Below are positions 46,555 through 56,022 of a stretch of 64,000 nucleotides of DNA, piece after piece. Numbering within the stretch: the first letter of the stretch is position 1; each line of letters opens with the position of its first letter. The translations under genes and the position numbers were made by a program. Origin of the DNA: Paraburkholderia haematera. Its GTDB lineage: Bacteria; Pseudomonadota; Gammaproteobacteria; Burkholderiales; Burkholderiaceae. The stretch is from assembly GCF_905220975.1 (NCBI RefSeq), contig NZ_CAJNBK010000006.1, forward strand, positions 124,001 to 188,000, given 5' to 3'. Below the pieces are notes generated by a model. That model did not search any database, had not been told where the DNA came from, and saw only the letters and a list, made by a program, of their open reading frames with translations.

Positions 46555-46631
46555 GGATCTGATGCGGATGCGCTCTGTTCGGCCATCATTGGGCAGCCGT
46601 ACAAAAACGCGTTCGGATCAGATGCGAATGC
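46555..46631. promoter_or_regulatory. Pair of 17-bp direct repeats upstream of CitE-like gene
   Basis: GGATCTGATGCGGATGC at 46555-46571 recurs as GGATCAGATGCGAATGC at 46615-46631, differing at 2 of 17 positions and set exactly 60 bases apart. The pair lies 33 bases upstream of the CitE-like start. It may be a tandem regulator site; no regulator is assigned. Confidence 0.45.
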
Positions 46632-46657
46632 TGGCGTTCGCACGCAAATTCGCACGT

Positions 46658-46779
46658 AAAAAACCGGAACCCGCCGCGATAAAGCCTGGGAGCGCCCCAG
46701 GCCTGTCGCTTCGCGCCAGGCCCCCCCAAGGGGGTGAGAAACCTTGGGGCGGCCCGGCGTTTTCTCACGAGTTCCGGTT
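46658..46779 (-). terminator. Long-loop terminator of mdh carrying a hairpin repeat
   Basis: On the minus strand AACCGGAAC (46779-46771) pairs with GTTCCGGTT (46670-46662), which continues into a run of six U (46663-46658). The 100-base loop contains the repeat element at 46707-46767. The simplest reading is an mdh terminator interrupted by insertion of the repeat; the element could still fold within the loop. Confidence 0.6.
46707..46767. repeat. Dispersed double-hairpin repeat, copy A
   Basis: The element has a C-rich/G-rich hairpin (CCCCC-AA-GGGGG at 46723-46734), then an arm TGAGAAA (46735-46741), a conserved loop core TTGGGGCGGCCCGGCG, and the matching arm TTTCTCA (46761-46767). Copy B at 52563 has the same loop core but different, still complementary arms. 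Confidence 0.75.
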
Positions 46780-46795
46780 CGTCTGCATCAGGCGC

Positions 46796-47779
46796 TTAGC
46801 CGAGCAGGTGTTGAACGCCTTCGCGTTCTTCGAGCAGCTCGTTCAGCGTGCCGTCCATCTTCTCGCGCGAGAACGCGTCGATTGCCAGACCTTCAACGCG
46901 CTTGTACTCGCCGTTCTCGCACGTAACCGGCACACCGTAGATGATGTCTTCCGGGATGCCATACGAACCGTCCGACGGGATACCCATCGTGACCCACTTG
47001 CCGTTCGTGCCGAGCACCCAGTCACGCACGTGGTCGATTGCGGCGTTAGCCGCCGACGCTGCCGACGACAGGCCGCGCGCTTCGATGATCGCGGCGCCGC
47101 GCTTGCCGACGGTCGGGATGAACGTGTTGCGGTTCCATTCTTCGTCGTTGATCAGCTTGGTCAGGTCTTGACCTTCAGCCGTTGCAACGCGGAAGTCCGG
47201 GTACATGGTCGGCGAGTGGTTGCCCCACACAGCCAGCTTTTCGATCGACGCGACCGGCTTGCCCGACTTGGCGGCCAGTTGTGACAGCGCGCGGTTGTGG
47301 TCGAGACGCAGCATGGCGGTGAAGTTCTTCTTCGGCAGATCCGGTGCCGACTTCATGGCGATGTAAGCATTCGTGTTGGCCGGGTTGCCGACCACCAGCA
47401 CCTTCACGTCGCGGCTTGCGACTTCGTTCAGCGCCTTGCCCTGAACCGTGAAGATTTCGGCGTTTGCCGACAGCAGGTCTTTACGCTCCATGCCTTTCGA
47501 ACGCGGACGTGCGCCGACCAGCAGGGCAACGTCTGCATCCTTGAATGCAACCTTCGGGTCGTCAGTGATCACGACACCCGACAGCAGCGGGAATGCGCAA
47601 TCATCCAGTTCCATCACGACGCCTTTGACGGCGCCTTGCGCTTGCGGCAGGTCGAGCAGTTGCAGGATGACCGGCTGATCCTTGCCGAGCAGATCGCCAT
47701 TGGCGATGCGGAACAGCAAGGAGTAAGCGATTTGACCTGCGGCGCCGGTGACGGCAACGCGCTTTGCGGGCTTAGCCAT
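46796..47779 (-). CDS. mdh: Malate dehydrogenase
   Basis: This 327-residue NAD-dependent enzyme converts malate to oxaloacetate. The nucleotide-binding Gly motif is [21 protein letters not shown]. Substrate arginines and loop are in [16 protein letters not shown], the [11 protein letters not shown] motif follows, and the catalytic His is in [15 protein letters not shown]. The length and sequence are those of the cytosolic-type MDH of betaproteobacteria. It is transcribed leftward and diverges from gntR-sdh. Confidence 0.96.
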
Positions 47780-48170
47780 TGAGAAATCTCCAGGACGATG
47801 CGTTAGACGCTAGGGAAAACGCCATTCTATATGCGCGTTCAGCGAAGCGTTGTGAAACACGGCGGAATTCACTGTTCGCGTACAGCCTCGGAATATGCCG
47901 GGCCGTGCGGCGCGTTGCGGCAAAACCGCCATGCCGGAAACCTGTACTGCAGAGCGGGGAGCGGAACATCAGGCGCCGGGTAGCCACTGCACGGTGCGGG
48001 CTCCTGCAAACAGCGCGTTTCGGCAAGCGTCTGACCAACGAATGGCGGCGAATCGAAACCTGGACTGCGTGGGAACAGCATGGTGCAGAGTGGCTGCCGG
48101 TGCGTGGCGGCGCTGCATAACACAGTGCAAAACAGCCGCCGAAAACCCCGCAAACCCTTGCTCGACAGGG

Positions 48171-48199
48171 AGTGTAGGAGTCGTCTGGCACAAAGTCAA
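48171..48199 (-). promoter_or_regulatory. Sigma-70 promoter, leftward
   Basis: On the minus strand TTGACT (48199-48194), a 17-base spacer and TACACT (48176-48171) make a near-consensus promoter. It points toward mdh, whose start is about 390 bases away. The palindrome at 48208 lies immediately upstream of the -35. Confidence 0.65.
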
Positions 48200-48207
48200 C
48201 ATTATCT

Positions 48208-48227
48208 TATGTCTTATATAAGACATA
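48208..48227. promoter_or_regulatory. Perfect 20-bp palindrome, candidate GntR operator
   Basis: TATGTCTTATATAAGACATA is a perfect inverted repeat with no spacer, 55 bases before the gntR start and 8 bases upstream of the leftward -35 element. HutC-type GntR regulators bind short palindromes of this kind, so autoregulation by the adjacent gene is likely. The same sequence was not seen before sdhC, gltA or the CitE-like gene. Confidence 0.7.
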
Positions 48228-48282
48228 TCTGTTGCGGGGAAAACCCTAGACGCGACCCAGCCCTTTATGATGAAATGCGCGG

Positions 48283-49083
48283 ATGAATTCGAACCCGGCG
48301 AACACCACGAATCCGAGCGGCCAAACAGCTGCGGGAGAGGGTGTATCCGCTGCCGCTCCCGCTGCGTCGCCTACTTTCAGTCCTTTGTATCAGCAGATCA
48401 AGGGCTTGATTACGCAGAGTCTGGAAAACGGCGAATGGAAACCCGGCGAGATCATTCCTAGTGAAGTCGAATTGGCGGCAAGATACAAGGTCAGTCAGGG
48501 GACGGTGCGCAAAGCGATCGACGAGCTTGCCGCCGACAACCTGCTGGTGCGCCGCCAGGGCAAGGGTACTTTTGTTGCAACGCACAATGAAGACCGCGCC
48601 CAGTTTCGTTTTCTCAGGCTACTGGCCGATGACGGCGCGGAGCACCCGCACGTCAGCCGCCTGCTTGAATGCCGGCGCTTGCGTGCTTCGGCGGATATCG
48701 CCCGGCAACTCGATCTGAAGCCTGCCGATCCGGTGGTGCTGATCAAGCGTTTGCTGCAGTTCGACGGCGAAGTCACCGTACTCGACGAAATCTGGTTGCC
48801 CGGCGCGGTGTTCCGCGGGCTCACGCTTGAACGGCTGTCGGAGTATAAAGGTCCCCTCTACGCCATGTTCGAGACTGAATTCGGCACTCGCATGATCCGC
48901 GCAACGGAGAAGATCCGGGCGGTTGCGGCCGAGCCTTCAGTGGCTGACCTGTTGAATGTGCCGGCGGGTTTTCCGCTGCTCTCGGTCGAGCGCGTGTCCT
49001 ATACATATGGAGACCGGCCGGTTGAGGTGCGCCGTGGTTGGTATGTCACAACCGGGTATTACTATCAGAACGATCTGAGCTGA
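48283..49083 (+). CDS. GntR/HutC-family regulator upstream of sdh
   Basis: This is a 266-residue regulator. The winged helix at about 28-95 begins LYQQIKGLITQSLENGEWKPGEIIPSEVELAARYKVSQGTVRKAIDELAADNLLVRRQGKGTFV. The UTRA ligand-binding domain follows at 115-260 (LDEIWLPGAVFRGLTLERL, SVERVSYTYGDRPVEVRRGWYVTTGYYY). It is placed head-on before sdhCDAB-gltA and opposite mdh, so control of TCA genes is plausible. The effector is unknown. Confidence 0.88.
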   Translation: MNSNPANTTNPSGQTAAGEGVSAAAPAASPTFSPLYQQIKGLITQSLENGEWKPGEIIPSEVELAARYKVSQGTVRKAIDELAADNLLVRRQGKGTFVATHNEDRAQFRFLRLLADDGAEHPHVSRLLECRRLRASADIARQLDLKPADPVVLIKRLLQFDGEVTVLDEIWLPGAVFRGLTLERLSEYKGPLYAMFETEFGTRMIRATEKIRAVAAEPSVADLLNVPAGFPLLSVERVSYTYGDRPVEVRRGWYVTTGYYYQNDLS

Positions 49084-49239
49084 ATCGGATGAAAAAAGGC
49101 GTCGCGTCCCACGCGCGCGCCTGTTTGAAGGCGTCTTTATCGCGCGTGCTGTAACGGACCTGTCGTGGTTTTCGCTGCAGCGCGATATAAAAAGGCGCTA
49201 AAATTGCGGATTAGTGTGACTACATAGTAGGGGTCTAGC

Positions 49240-49656
49240 ATGGCTGAAGCCGTAAAAAAACCGAGGCCGGAATTCCGGAACATCGGTATCGGGCAGATTT
49301 TGACGGCATACCGTCTCCCGCTAGCGGGGCGCGTGTCGATCTTGCACCGCTTAAGCGGTGGGCTGCTTTTTGTTTTTCTTCCGTTCCTGCTGTACCTCTT
49401 CGATCAGAGCCTGACTTCCGAACTCAGTTTCGAAGTCTTCAAGGGCTTCCTCTCCAACATCGTCGTCAAGCTCATCACGCTCGTTCTCGCGTGGGCCTTC
49501 CTGTTCCACTTCTGTGCAGGCGTGCGTCACCTGTTCATGGACACAAGCCACGGCCTCACGACTAAAGAGAAGGGCAAGCAAACCTCCATCGTGGTGCTGG
49601 TCGTGTCGTCGCTTCTGACGATTGCTTTTGCGCTCAAACTCTTCGGAGCATTCTAA
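49240..49656 (+). CDS. sdhC: Succinate dehydrogenase cytochrome b subunit
   Basis: This 138-residue membrane subunit anchors the complex and binds heme b and quinone. The family motif RPEFRNIGIGQILTAYRLPLAGRVSILHRLSGG carries the conserved His and Ser of the quinone site. Three helices follow, the second containing FHFCAGVRHLFMD with the heme His. It is the first gene of sdhCDAB, about 156 bases after gntR. Confidence 0.92.
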   Translation: MAEAVKKPRPEFRNIGIGQILTAYRLPLAGRVSILHRLSGGLLFVFLPFLLYLFDQSLTSELSFEVFKGFLSNIVVKLITLVLAWAFLFHFCAGVRHLFMDTSHGLTTKEKGKQTSIVVLVVSSLLTIAFALKLFGAF

Positions 49657-49660
49657 AAAA

Positions 49661-50029
49661 ATGGCAGCTAATAACCGAATCGGTCCGAAGCGTCTCGTCG
49701 TCGGCGCTCATTACGGCCTGCGTGACTGGCTTGCCCAGCGCATTACCGCCTGCATCATGGCGGTCTATACCGTCATCCTGCTCGCCTGGTTCTTCGGCGC
49801 GCGCGATTTCTCGTACGACGGCTGGGCCTCGATCTTCGCCACGCAATGGATGAAGCTCGCCACGTTTGTCACGCTGCTCTCGCTGTTCTATCACGCGTGG
49901 GTTGGTATCCGCGATATCTGGATGGACTATGTGAAGCCCGTTGGCATGCGCCTGTTTCTTCAGGCGCTGACGATCGTCTGGCTGCTCGCATGTGCGGGCT
50001 ACGCTGCGCAGATTCTCTGGAGAGTGTAA
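49661..50029 (+). CDS. sdhD: Succinate dehydrogenase hydrophobic anchor subunit
   Basis: This 122-residue subunit has three transmembrane helices. The ATG at 49661 is 4 bases after the sdhC stop and has CGGAG upstream; the frame opens a little earlier inside sdhC. Conserved residues appear in [18 protein letters not shown] and in [18 protein letters not shown], where the His is a heme ligand candidate. It pairs with SdhC. Confidence 0.9.
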   Translation: MAANNRIGPKRLVVGAHYGLRDWLAQRITACIMAVYTVILLAWFFGARDFSYDGWASIFATQWMKLATFVTLLSLFYHAWVGIRDIWMDYVKPVGMRLFLQALTIVWLLACAGYAAQILWRV

Positions 50030-50033
50030 AAGA

Positions 50034-51809
50034 ATGGCTGCAATCAAGAATTCTCTGCCGCGTCGCAAATTTGACGTGGTTATCGTCGGCGCAGGCGGCT
50101 CGGGGATGCGCGCTTCGCTGCAACTCGCGCGCGCCGGTCTGTCGGTCTGCGTGCTATCCAAGGTGTTCCCGACGCGTTCGCACACGGTTGCTGCCCAGGG
50201 CGGCATCGGCGCATCGCTCGGCAACATGAGCGAAGACAACTGGCACTATCACTTCTACGACACGATCAAGGGTTCCGACTGGCTCGGCGACCAGGACGCG
50301 ATCGAATTCATGTGTCGTGAAGCACCGCACGCTGTCTACGAACTCGAACACATGGGCATGCCGTTCGACCGCAATGCGGACGGCACGATCTATCAACGCC
50401 CGTTCGGCGGCCACACGGCCAACTACGGCGAAAAGCCGGTGCAACGCGCTTGCGCGGCCGCTGACCGTACCGGTCACGCGCTGCTGCACACGCTGTACCA
50501 GCAAAACGTTGCTGCCAAGACGCAGTTCTTCGTCGAGTGGATGGCGCTGGATCTGATCCGCGACGCCGAAGGCGACGTGCTCGGCGTGACCGCGCTGGAA
50601 ATGGAAACCGGCGACGTCTATATCCTCGAAGGCAAGACCACGCTGTTCGCTACGGGCGGCGCGGGCCGGATCTTCGCGGCATCCACGAATGCGTTCATCA
50701 ACACCGGTGACGGCCTGGGCATGGCTGCGCGTTCGGGCATCGCACTGCAAGACATGGAATTCTGGCAATTCCACCCCACCGGCGTGGCCGGCGCGGGCGT
50801 GCTGATTACCGAAGGCGTGCGCGGTGAAGGCGGCATTCTGCGTAACTCGAACGGCGAGCGTTTCATGGAACGCTACGCGCCGACGCTGAAGGATCTGGCG
50901 CCGCGCGACTTCGTCTCGCGTTCGATGGACCAGGAAATCAAGGAAGGCCGCGGCGTGGGTCCGAACAAGGATCACGTGCTGCTCGACCTGTCGCATATCG
51001 GCGCCGAGACGATCATGAAGCGTCTGCCGTCGATCCGCGAAATCGCGATGAAGTTCGCGAACGTCGATTGCATTAAAGAGCCGATTCCGGTTGTGCCGAC
51101 CATTCACTATCAGATGGGCGGTATCCCGACGAACATCAACGGCCAGGTCGTTGGCACGTCGAAGGGTCACAAGGAAGTCGTCAACGGTTTCTATGCAGTG
51201 GGCGAATGCTCGTGCGTGTCGGTGCACGGCGCGAACCGTCTCGGCACGAACTCGCTGCTCGACCTGGTGGTGTTCGGCCGCGCGGCCGGCAACCACATTG
51301 TCAAGCACGTGAAGGAAATCAAGGAGCACAAGCCGCTGCCGGCCGACGCGGGCGAATTCTCGCTGGCTCGTCTGAACAAGCTGGACAAATCCACGTCGGG
51401 CGAATATTCGCAAGCCGTTGCAGCCGACATCCGCTCCACGATGCAGGCGCACGCCGGTGTGTTCCGCACGTCGAAGCTGCTGGCCGAAGGCGTCGAACGG
51501 ATTCGCGAAGTAGCTGAACGCGTCGACAACATCTATCTGAAAGACAAGTCGAAGGTGTTCAACACGGCACGTATTGAAGCGCTGGAAGTGGAGAATCTGA
51601 TCGAAGTGGCGCGTGCCACGATGATTTCTGCTGAAGCGCGTAAGGAAAGCCGCGGCGCGCACGCGCAAAACGACTTCGAACATCGCGACGACGAAAACTG
51701 GCTGCGCCATACGCTGTGGTTCAGCGAAGGCGATCGCCTCGACTACAAGCCGGTTCACATGCAACCGCTGACCGTCGAATCGGTGCCGCCGAAAGCGCGT
51801 ACCTTCTAA
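50034..51809 (+). CDS. sdhA: Succinate dehydrogenase flavoprotein subunit
   Basis: This 591-residue subunit oxidises succinate to fumarate. The FAD-binding motif is [18 protein letters not shown], and the covalent-FAD histidine is in [14 protein letters not shown]. Active-site blocks are [19 protein letters not shown] and the [16 protein letters not shown] sequence [14 protein letters not shown]. The chosen ATG has GGAGAG nine bases upstream and is 5 bases after sdhD. SdhE encoded downstream helps attach FAD. Confidence 0.95.
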   Translation: MAAIKNSLPRRKFDVVIVGAGGSGMRASLQLARAGLSVCVLSKVFPTRSHTVAAQGGIGASLGNMSEDNWHYHFYDTIKGSDWLGDQDAIEFMCREAPHAVYELEHMGMPFDRNADGTIYQRPFGGHTANYGEKPVQRACAAADRTGHALLHTLYQQNVAAKTQFFVEWMALDLIRDAEGDVLGVTALEMETGDVYILEGKTTLFATGGAGRIFAASTNAFINTGDGLGMAARSGIALQDMEFWQFHPTGVAGAGVLITEGVRGEGGILRNSNGERFMERYAPTLKDLAPRDFVSRSMDQEIKEGRGVGPNKDHVLLDLSHIGAETIMKRLPSIREIAMKFANVDCIKEPIPVVPTIHYQMGGIPTNINGQVVGTSKGHKEVVNGFYAVGECSCVSVHGANRLGTNSLLDLVVFGRAAGNHIVKHVKEIKEHKPLPADAGEFSLARLNKLDKSTSGEYSQAVAADIRSTMQAHAGVFRTSKLLAEGVERIREVAERVDNIYLKDKSKVFNTARIEALEVENLIEVARATMISAEARKESRGAHAQNDFEHRDDENWLRHTLWFSEGDRLDYKPVHMQPLTVESVPPKARTF

Positions 51810-51833
51810 GGCACAAGTCAAAGGAATTCAGAA

Positions 51834-52538
51834 ATGGCCAAGCGTACATTTGAAATTTACCGCTACGACCCGGATAAGGACGCAGCGCCGCGCATGCAAA
51901 CGTACGAGATCGAAATCGACTCGCACGAACGCATGCTGCTCGACGCGCTGCTCAAGCTGAAAGCGATGGACGAAACCTTGTCGTTCCGCCGTTCGTGCCG
52001 AGAAGGCGTGTGCGGTTCGGACGCGATGAACATCAACGGCAAGAACGGTCTGGCCTGCTTGCAGAACATGAACGACCTGCCGCAAAAGATCGTGTTGCGT
52101 CCGCTGCCGGGTCTGCCGGTCGTGCGCGACCTGATCTGCGACTTCACGCAGTTCTTCAACCAGTATCACTCGATCAAGCCGTACCTGATCAACGATACGC
52201 CGCCGCCGGAAAAAGAGCGTCTGCAGTCGCCGGAAGAACGCGACGAGCTCGACGGTCTGTACGAATGTATCCTGTGCGCTAGCTGCTCCACGTCGTGCCC
52301 GAGCTTCTGGTGGAATCCGGACAAGTTCGTCGGCCCGGCTGGCCTGTTGCAAGCCTATCGTTTCATCGCGGACAGCCGTGACGAAGCGACGGGTGAGCGC
52401 CTGGACAACCTGGAAGATCCGTACCGTCTGTTCCGTTGCCATACCATCATGAATTGCGTCGACGTTTGCCCGAAGGGTTTGAACCCGACCAAGGCGATTG
52501 GCAAGATCAAGGAATTGATGGTTCGCCGCGCAGTCTAG
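51834..52538 (+). CDS. sdhB: Succinate dehydrogenase iron-sulfur subunit
   Basis: This 234-residue subunit passes electrons from FAD to quinone. The 2Fe-2S cysteines are in [25 protein letters not shown]. The 4Fe-4S and 3Fe-4S cysteines are in [20 protein letters not shown] and in [18 protein letters not shown]. It follows sdhA by 24 bases. Confidence 0.95.
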   Translation: MAKRTFEIYRYDPDKDAAPRMQTYEIEIDSHERMLLDALLKLKAMDETLSFRRSCREGVCGSDAMNINGKNGLACLQNMNDLPQKIVLRPLPGLPVVRDLICDFTQFFNQYHSIKPYLINDTPPPEKERLQSPEERDELDGLYECILCASCSTSCPSFWWNPDKFVGPAGLLQAYRFIADSRDEATGERLDNLEDPYRLFRCHTIMNCVDVCPKGLNPTKAIGKIKELMVRRAV

Positions 52539-52562
52539 GATGAATGAGCAACCCCCACGCTC

Positions 52563-52626
52563 CCTATCGTTCGCTGCCCCCGAGGGGGCGGTCAGTACGC
52601 TTGGGGGCGGCCCGGCGCGTACTGAC
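52563..52626. repeat. Dispersed double-hairpin repeat, copy B, at the sdhE start
   Basis: The element has the hairpin GCCCCC-GA-GGGGGC (52576-52589), then arms GTCAGTACGC (52591-52600) and GCGTACTGAC (52617-52626), a perfect 10-bp inverted repeat around the loop core TTGGGGGCGGCCCGG. It lies between two in-frame MNE starts (52540 and 52627) of sdhE, so insertion probably lengthened the open frame. Confidence 0.78.
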
Positions 52627-52899
52627 ATGAACGAAACATCGCATCAGTCCGACCCTCTTCGCCGCGCGCGCCTTCGCTGGCGCGCGCGGCGCGGCTTGCT
52701 GGAAAACGATCTGATCTTTGAACGTTTTTTCAGCCGATATGAGCATGACCTCAGCGATGCCGACGTAGGCGCACTCACCCGCCTGCTCGAGCTGAGCGAT
52801 AACGACCTGATGGACTTGCTGCTGGTCCGCAAGGAACCGGAAGGCGACCTTGGCGACCCGGATGTGATCCGGGTGCTGGAGCTGTTGCGGAATGCCTGA
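52627..52899 (+). CDS. sdhE: Succinate dehydrogenase assembly factor 2 (FAD flavinator)
   Basis: The protein has 90 residues from ATG 52627. LRRARLRWRARRGLLENDLIFERFF holds the family RGxxExD-type motif (RRGLLENDL), followed by the helical bundle (LTRLLELSDNDLMDLLL). SdhE promotes covalent FAD attachment to SdhA. An in-frame ATG at 52540, one base after the sdhB stop, would add 29 residues, but these are encoded largely by a dispersed repeat and exceed the normal family length (about 90). Neither start has a strong ribosome site. Confidence 0.86.
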   Translation: MNETSHQSDPLRRARLRWRARRGLLENDLIFERFFSRYEHDLSDADVGALTRLLELSDNDLMDLLLVRKEPEGDLGDPDVIRVLELLRNA

Positions 52900-52991
52900 G
52901 CGCCGCTGACGTCTTGAGCGCCGCTTGCCCGTTGTTCCCAGGCGTGCAAATTATCGAAACCCTGTTTCCATACTTCGATTGAGGATGTGCT

Positions 52992-54293
52992 ATGACCCCG
53001 TCAGATGTTAAAGCCACGCTATCGTTCAGCGACAATTCGCCGAGCGTTGAAATGCCGATTTACAAGGGCACTCTCGGCCCGGACGTGATCGACATCCGCA
53101 AACTGTACGGCCAGACTGGCAAGTTCACGTACGACCCGGGCTTCATGTCGACGGCGGCGTGCAATTCGGCAATCACCTACATCGACGGCGACAAGGGCGA
53201 GCTGTTGTACCGCGGCTACCCGATCGACGACCTCGCGCAAAACGCAGACTTCCTCGAAACCTGCTATCTGCTGCTGAAGGGCGAACTGCCGAACGCGCAG
53301 CAGAATGCGGAGTTCGTGGGCACGGTCACGAAGCACACGATGGTGCATGAGCAAATGCACTTCTTCTTCCGTGGCTTCCGCCGTGACGCGCACCCGATGG
53401 CGATTCTGGTTGCTGCAGTCGGCGCACTGTCGGCGTTCTATCACGACTCGCTCGACATCAACAATCCGCGTCACCGTGAAGTATCGGCTATTCGTATGAT
53501 CGCGAAGCTGCCCACGCTGGTCGCGATGGCGTACAAGTACAGCATCGGCCAGCCGTTTGCGTACCCGAAGAACGACCTGTCGTACAGCGCGAACTTCATG
53601 CACATGATGTTCTCGAACCCGTGCGAAGAGTACAAGGTCAACGACGTGCTGGTGCGCGCACTCGACCGTATCCTGATCCTGCACGCTGACCACGAGCAGA
53701 ATGCGTCGACCTCGACGGTTCGTCTGGCGGGTTCGTCGGGCGCTAACCCGTTCGCGTGTATCGCTGCTGGTATCGCCTGCTTGTGGGGCCCGGCGCACGG
53801 TGGTGCGAACGAAGCCGCACTGAACATGCTGGAAGAAATCGGCTCGGTCGACAACATTCCTGAGTTCATCAAGCAGGTGAAGGACAAGAACTCGGGCGTG
53901 AAGCTGATGGGCTTCGGTCACCGCGTCTACAAGAACTACGATCCGCGTGCCAAGCTGATGCGCGAAACCTGCCACGAAGTGCTGGAAGAATTGGGCCTGC
54001 ACGACGACCCGCTGTTCAAGCTGGCCATGGCACTGGAAAAGATCGCGCTGGAAGACGAGTACTTCGTGTCGCGCAAGCTGTACCCGAATGTCGACTTCTA
54101 CTCGGGCATCGTGCAGCGCGCGCTGGGCATCCCGACGTCGATGTTCACGTGTATCTTCGCGATGGCACGTACGGTCGGCTGGATTGCACAGTGGAACGAA
54201 ATGATTGCCGATCCGGAACAGAAGATTGGCCGTCCGCGTCAGCTGTTCGTTGGCGATACGCCGCGTGTAGCGAAGCCGATTGGGCAACGCTAA
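52992..54293 (+). CDS. gltA: Citrate synthase (type II hexameric form)
   Basis: This 433-residue enzyme condenses acetyl-CoA with oxaloacetate. Motifs: [28 protein letters not shown], catalytic His in [59 protein letters not shown] with the second active-site residues, and [28 protein letters not shown]. Length fits the GltA of Gram-negative bacteria. It closes the sdh-gltA block and is followed by a terminator. Confidence 0.95.
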   Translation: MTPSDVKATLSFSDNSPSVEMPIYKGTLGPDVIDIRKLYGQTGKFTYDPGFMSTAACNSAITYIDGDKGELLYRGYPIDDLAQNADFLETCYLLLKGELPNAQQNAEFVGTVTKHTMVHEQMHFFFRGFRRDAHPMAILVAAVGALSAFYHDSLDINNPRHREVSAIRMIAKLPTLVAMAYKYSIGQPFAYPKNDLSYSANFMHMMFSNPCEEYKVNDVLVRALDRILILHADHEQNASTSTVRLAGSSGANPFACIAAGIACLWGPAHGGANEAALNMLEEIGSVDNIPEFIKQVKDKNSGVKLMGFGHRVYKNYDPRAKLMRETCHEVLEELGLHDDPLFKLAMALEKIALEDEYFVSRKLYPNVDFYSGIVQRALGIPTSMFTCIFAMARTVGWIAQWNEMIADPEQKIGRPRQLFVGDTPRVAKPIGQR

Positions 54294-54360
54294 GCGGTAG
54301 TCTGCCTCACGTTTTGCATGGCCCACTGGGTCGTGGAACGCCCGAGGCAGGATGGATTGA

Positions 54361-54397
54361 AAAACGCCCCGACGGGTTGACCGTTGGGGCGTTTTCT
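54361..54397 (+). terminator. Rho-independent terminator after gltA
   Basis: AACGCCCC pairs with GGGGCGTT, with the stem extended by ACGG/CCGT across one mismatch, and is followed by TTCTTTT, 70 bases after the gltA stop. It marks the end of the sdh-gltA transcript. Confidence 0.85.
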
Positions 54398-54551
54398 TTT
54401 GGCCGCGCGTAACATCCCGTCGTGCCGCTGTTCGAGCGCAGCGCCACGCCACACCATGCCGGGTAACGCCAATACAGGTATCGTCACTACCACCCAACTC
54501 CCTGTTTTTTATCGGTTTTTCCATGATTTCGTGGGCCAAAGCGCGGCTCTG

Positions 54552-54560
54552 CGTGGCATA
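54552..54560 (+). promoter_or_regulatory. Extended -10 promoter for leuC
   Basis: TGGCATAAT fits an extended -10 element (TG-N-CATAAT) about 47 bases before the leuC ATG. No good -35 lies 17 bases upstream, which is common for extended -10 promoters. The rest of 54294-54606 shows only the gltA terminator. Confidence 0.5.
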
Positions 54561-54606
54561 ATCGATCGAACACAGTCAGCCCGCAGTCATTACTACCCCG
54601 CATACC

Positions 54607-56016
54607 ATGGCACAGACTCTCTACGACAAATTGTGGAACACACACGTGATCCACGCGGAAGAAGACGGTACGACGATTCTCTATATCGACCGTCACCTGC
54701 TGCACGAAGTCACCAGCCCTCAGGCGTTCGAAGGCCTGAAACTGGCTGAGCGTCCGGTGTGGCGTATCAGCGCGAATCTGGCGGTGTCGGACCACAACGT
54801 CCCCACCACGGATCGCAGCCACGGCATCGCTGATCCCGTCTCGAAGCTGCAGGTCGATACGCTCGACAGCAACTGCGACGCGTACGGCATCACGCAGTTC
54901 AAGATGAACGATCTGCGCCAGGGCATCGTGCACATCATCGGGCCGGAGCAGGGCGCCACGCTGCCGGGCATGACGATCGTCTGCGGCGACTCACACACGT
55001 CCACGCACGGCGCGTTCGGCGCGCTGGCACACGGCATTGGCACGTCGGAAGTCGAACACGTGCTGGCCACGCAAACGCTCTTGCAGAAGAAGAGCAAGAA
55101 CATGCTGGTGAAGGTTGAAGGCCAGTTGCCGCGCGGCTGTACAGCGAAAGACATTGTGCTCGCCATCATTGGCAAGATCGGCACGGCAGGCGGCACCGGC
55201 TACGCAATCGAATTCGGCGGTTCGACGATTCGCGCGCTGTCCATGGAAGGCCGCATGACGGTCTGCAACATGGCGATCGAAGCAGGCGCGCGCGCCGGCA
55301 TGGTCGCCGTAGACGACACCACCGTCGACTACCTGAAGGGCCGCCCGTTCTCGCCGGAAGGCGTCGAGTGGGATCACGCGGTTGAGTACTGGAAGCAGTT
55401 CAAGTCGGACGAAGGCGCGCAATTCGATCGCGTGGTCGAATTGAACGCCGCGGAAATCGTGCCGCAAGTCACATGGGGCACGTCGCCGGAAATGGTCACG
55501 GCAATCGACGGCCGCGTGCCGGATCCGGAACGCGAAAAAGACCCGGTCAAGCGCGACGCCATGGAACGCGCGCTGAAGTACATGGCGCTCGAACCGAACG
55601 CGCCGATCGAATCCATCAAGCCGGATAAAATCTTCATCGGGTCGTGCACCAACGCGCGCATTGAAGACATTCGCGCTGCGGCATACGTCGTGAAAAAGCT
55701 CGGCCGCCGCGTCGCGCCGAATATCCGTCTGGCCATGGTCGTGCCGGGTTCGGGTCTGGTGAAGGCGCAAGCGGAACGCGAAGGCCTCGACAAGGTCTTT
55801 ACGGATGCCGGTTTCGAATGGCGTGAGCCCGGTTGCTCGATGTGTCTCGCGATGAACGCCGACCGGTTGGATCCGGGCGAGCGTTGTGCGTCCACGTCGA
55901 ATCGTAATTTCGAAGGTCGTCAGGGCGCCGGTGGCCGTACCCACCTCGTGAGCCCCGCGATGGCTGCCGCAGCGGCTATCGAAGGGCATTTCGTCGATAT
56001 TCGCAAGCTTGGATAA
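54607..56016 (+). CDS. leuC: 3-isopropylmalate dehydratase large subunit
   Basis: This 469-residue aconitase-fold enzyme of leucine synthesis converts 2-isopropylmalate to 3-isopropylmalate with LeuD. Motifs: [17 protein letters not shown] at the start, the [31 protein letters not shown] block, and cluster cysteines in [13 protein letters not shown] and [15 protein letters not shown]. Full length. It is the first gene of leuC-ecn-leuD-leuB. Confidence 0.96.
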   Translation: MAQTLYDKLWNTHVIHAEEDGTTILYIDRHLLHEVTSPQAFEGLKLAERPVWRISANLAVSDHNVPTTDRSHGIADPVSKLQVDTLDSNCDAYGITQFKMNDLRQGIVHIIGPEQGATLPGMTIVCGDSHTSTHGAFGALAHGIGTSEVEHVLATQTLLQKKSKNMLVKVEGQLPRGCTAKDIVLAIIGKIGTAGGTGYAIEFGGSTIRALSMEGRMTVCNMAIEAGARAGMVAVDDTTVDYLKGRPFSPEGVEWDHAVEYWKQFKSDEGAQFDRVVELNAAEIVPQVTWGTSPEMVTAIDGRVPDPEREKDPVKRDAMERALKYMALEPNAPIESIKPDKIFIGSCTNARIEDIRAAAYVVKKLGRRVAPNIRLAMVVPGSGLVKAQAEREGLDKVFTDAGFEWREPGCSMCLAMNADRLDPGERCASTSNRNFEGRQGAGGRTHLVSPAMAAAAAIEGHFVDIRKLG

Positions 56017-56022
56017 ACACGC

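Larger units (their letters stand above)
47780..48282. other. Divergent intergenic region mdh / gntR
   Basis: In this 503-base region the open frames present on both strands are overlapping, Cys/Arg-rich and without recognisable domains, so I do not call a gene. It holds a clear leftward promoter (48171-48199) and a palindrome (48208-48227). The distance from the promoter to mdh implies either a long 5' leader of about 380 bases or an additional, closer mdh promoter or small RNA. Confidence 0.6.

Noticed and set aside
47772..48226. Several overlapping small frames between mdh and gntR
   Set aside because: They overlap each other on both strands, are rich in Cys and Arg, and have no ribosome site or domain. 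The region is better read as regulatory.
50154..51821. Long minus-strand frame across sdhA
   Set aside because: It is a shadow frame of a strongly conserved flavoprotein gene. The same reasoning applies to the frame at 53019-54539 opposite gltA.
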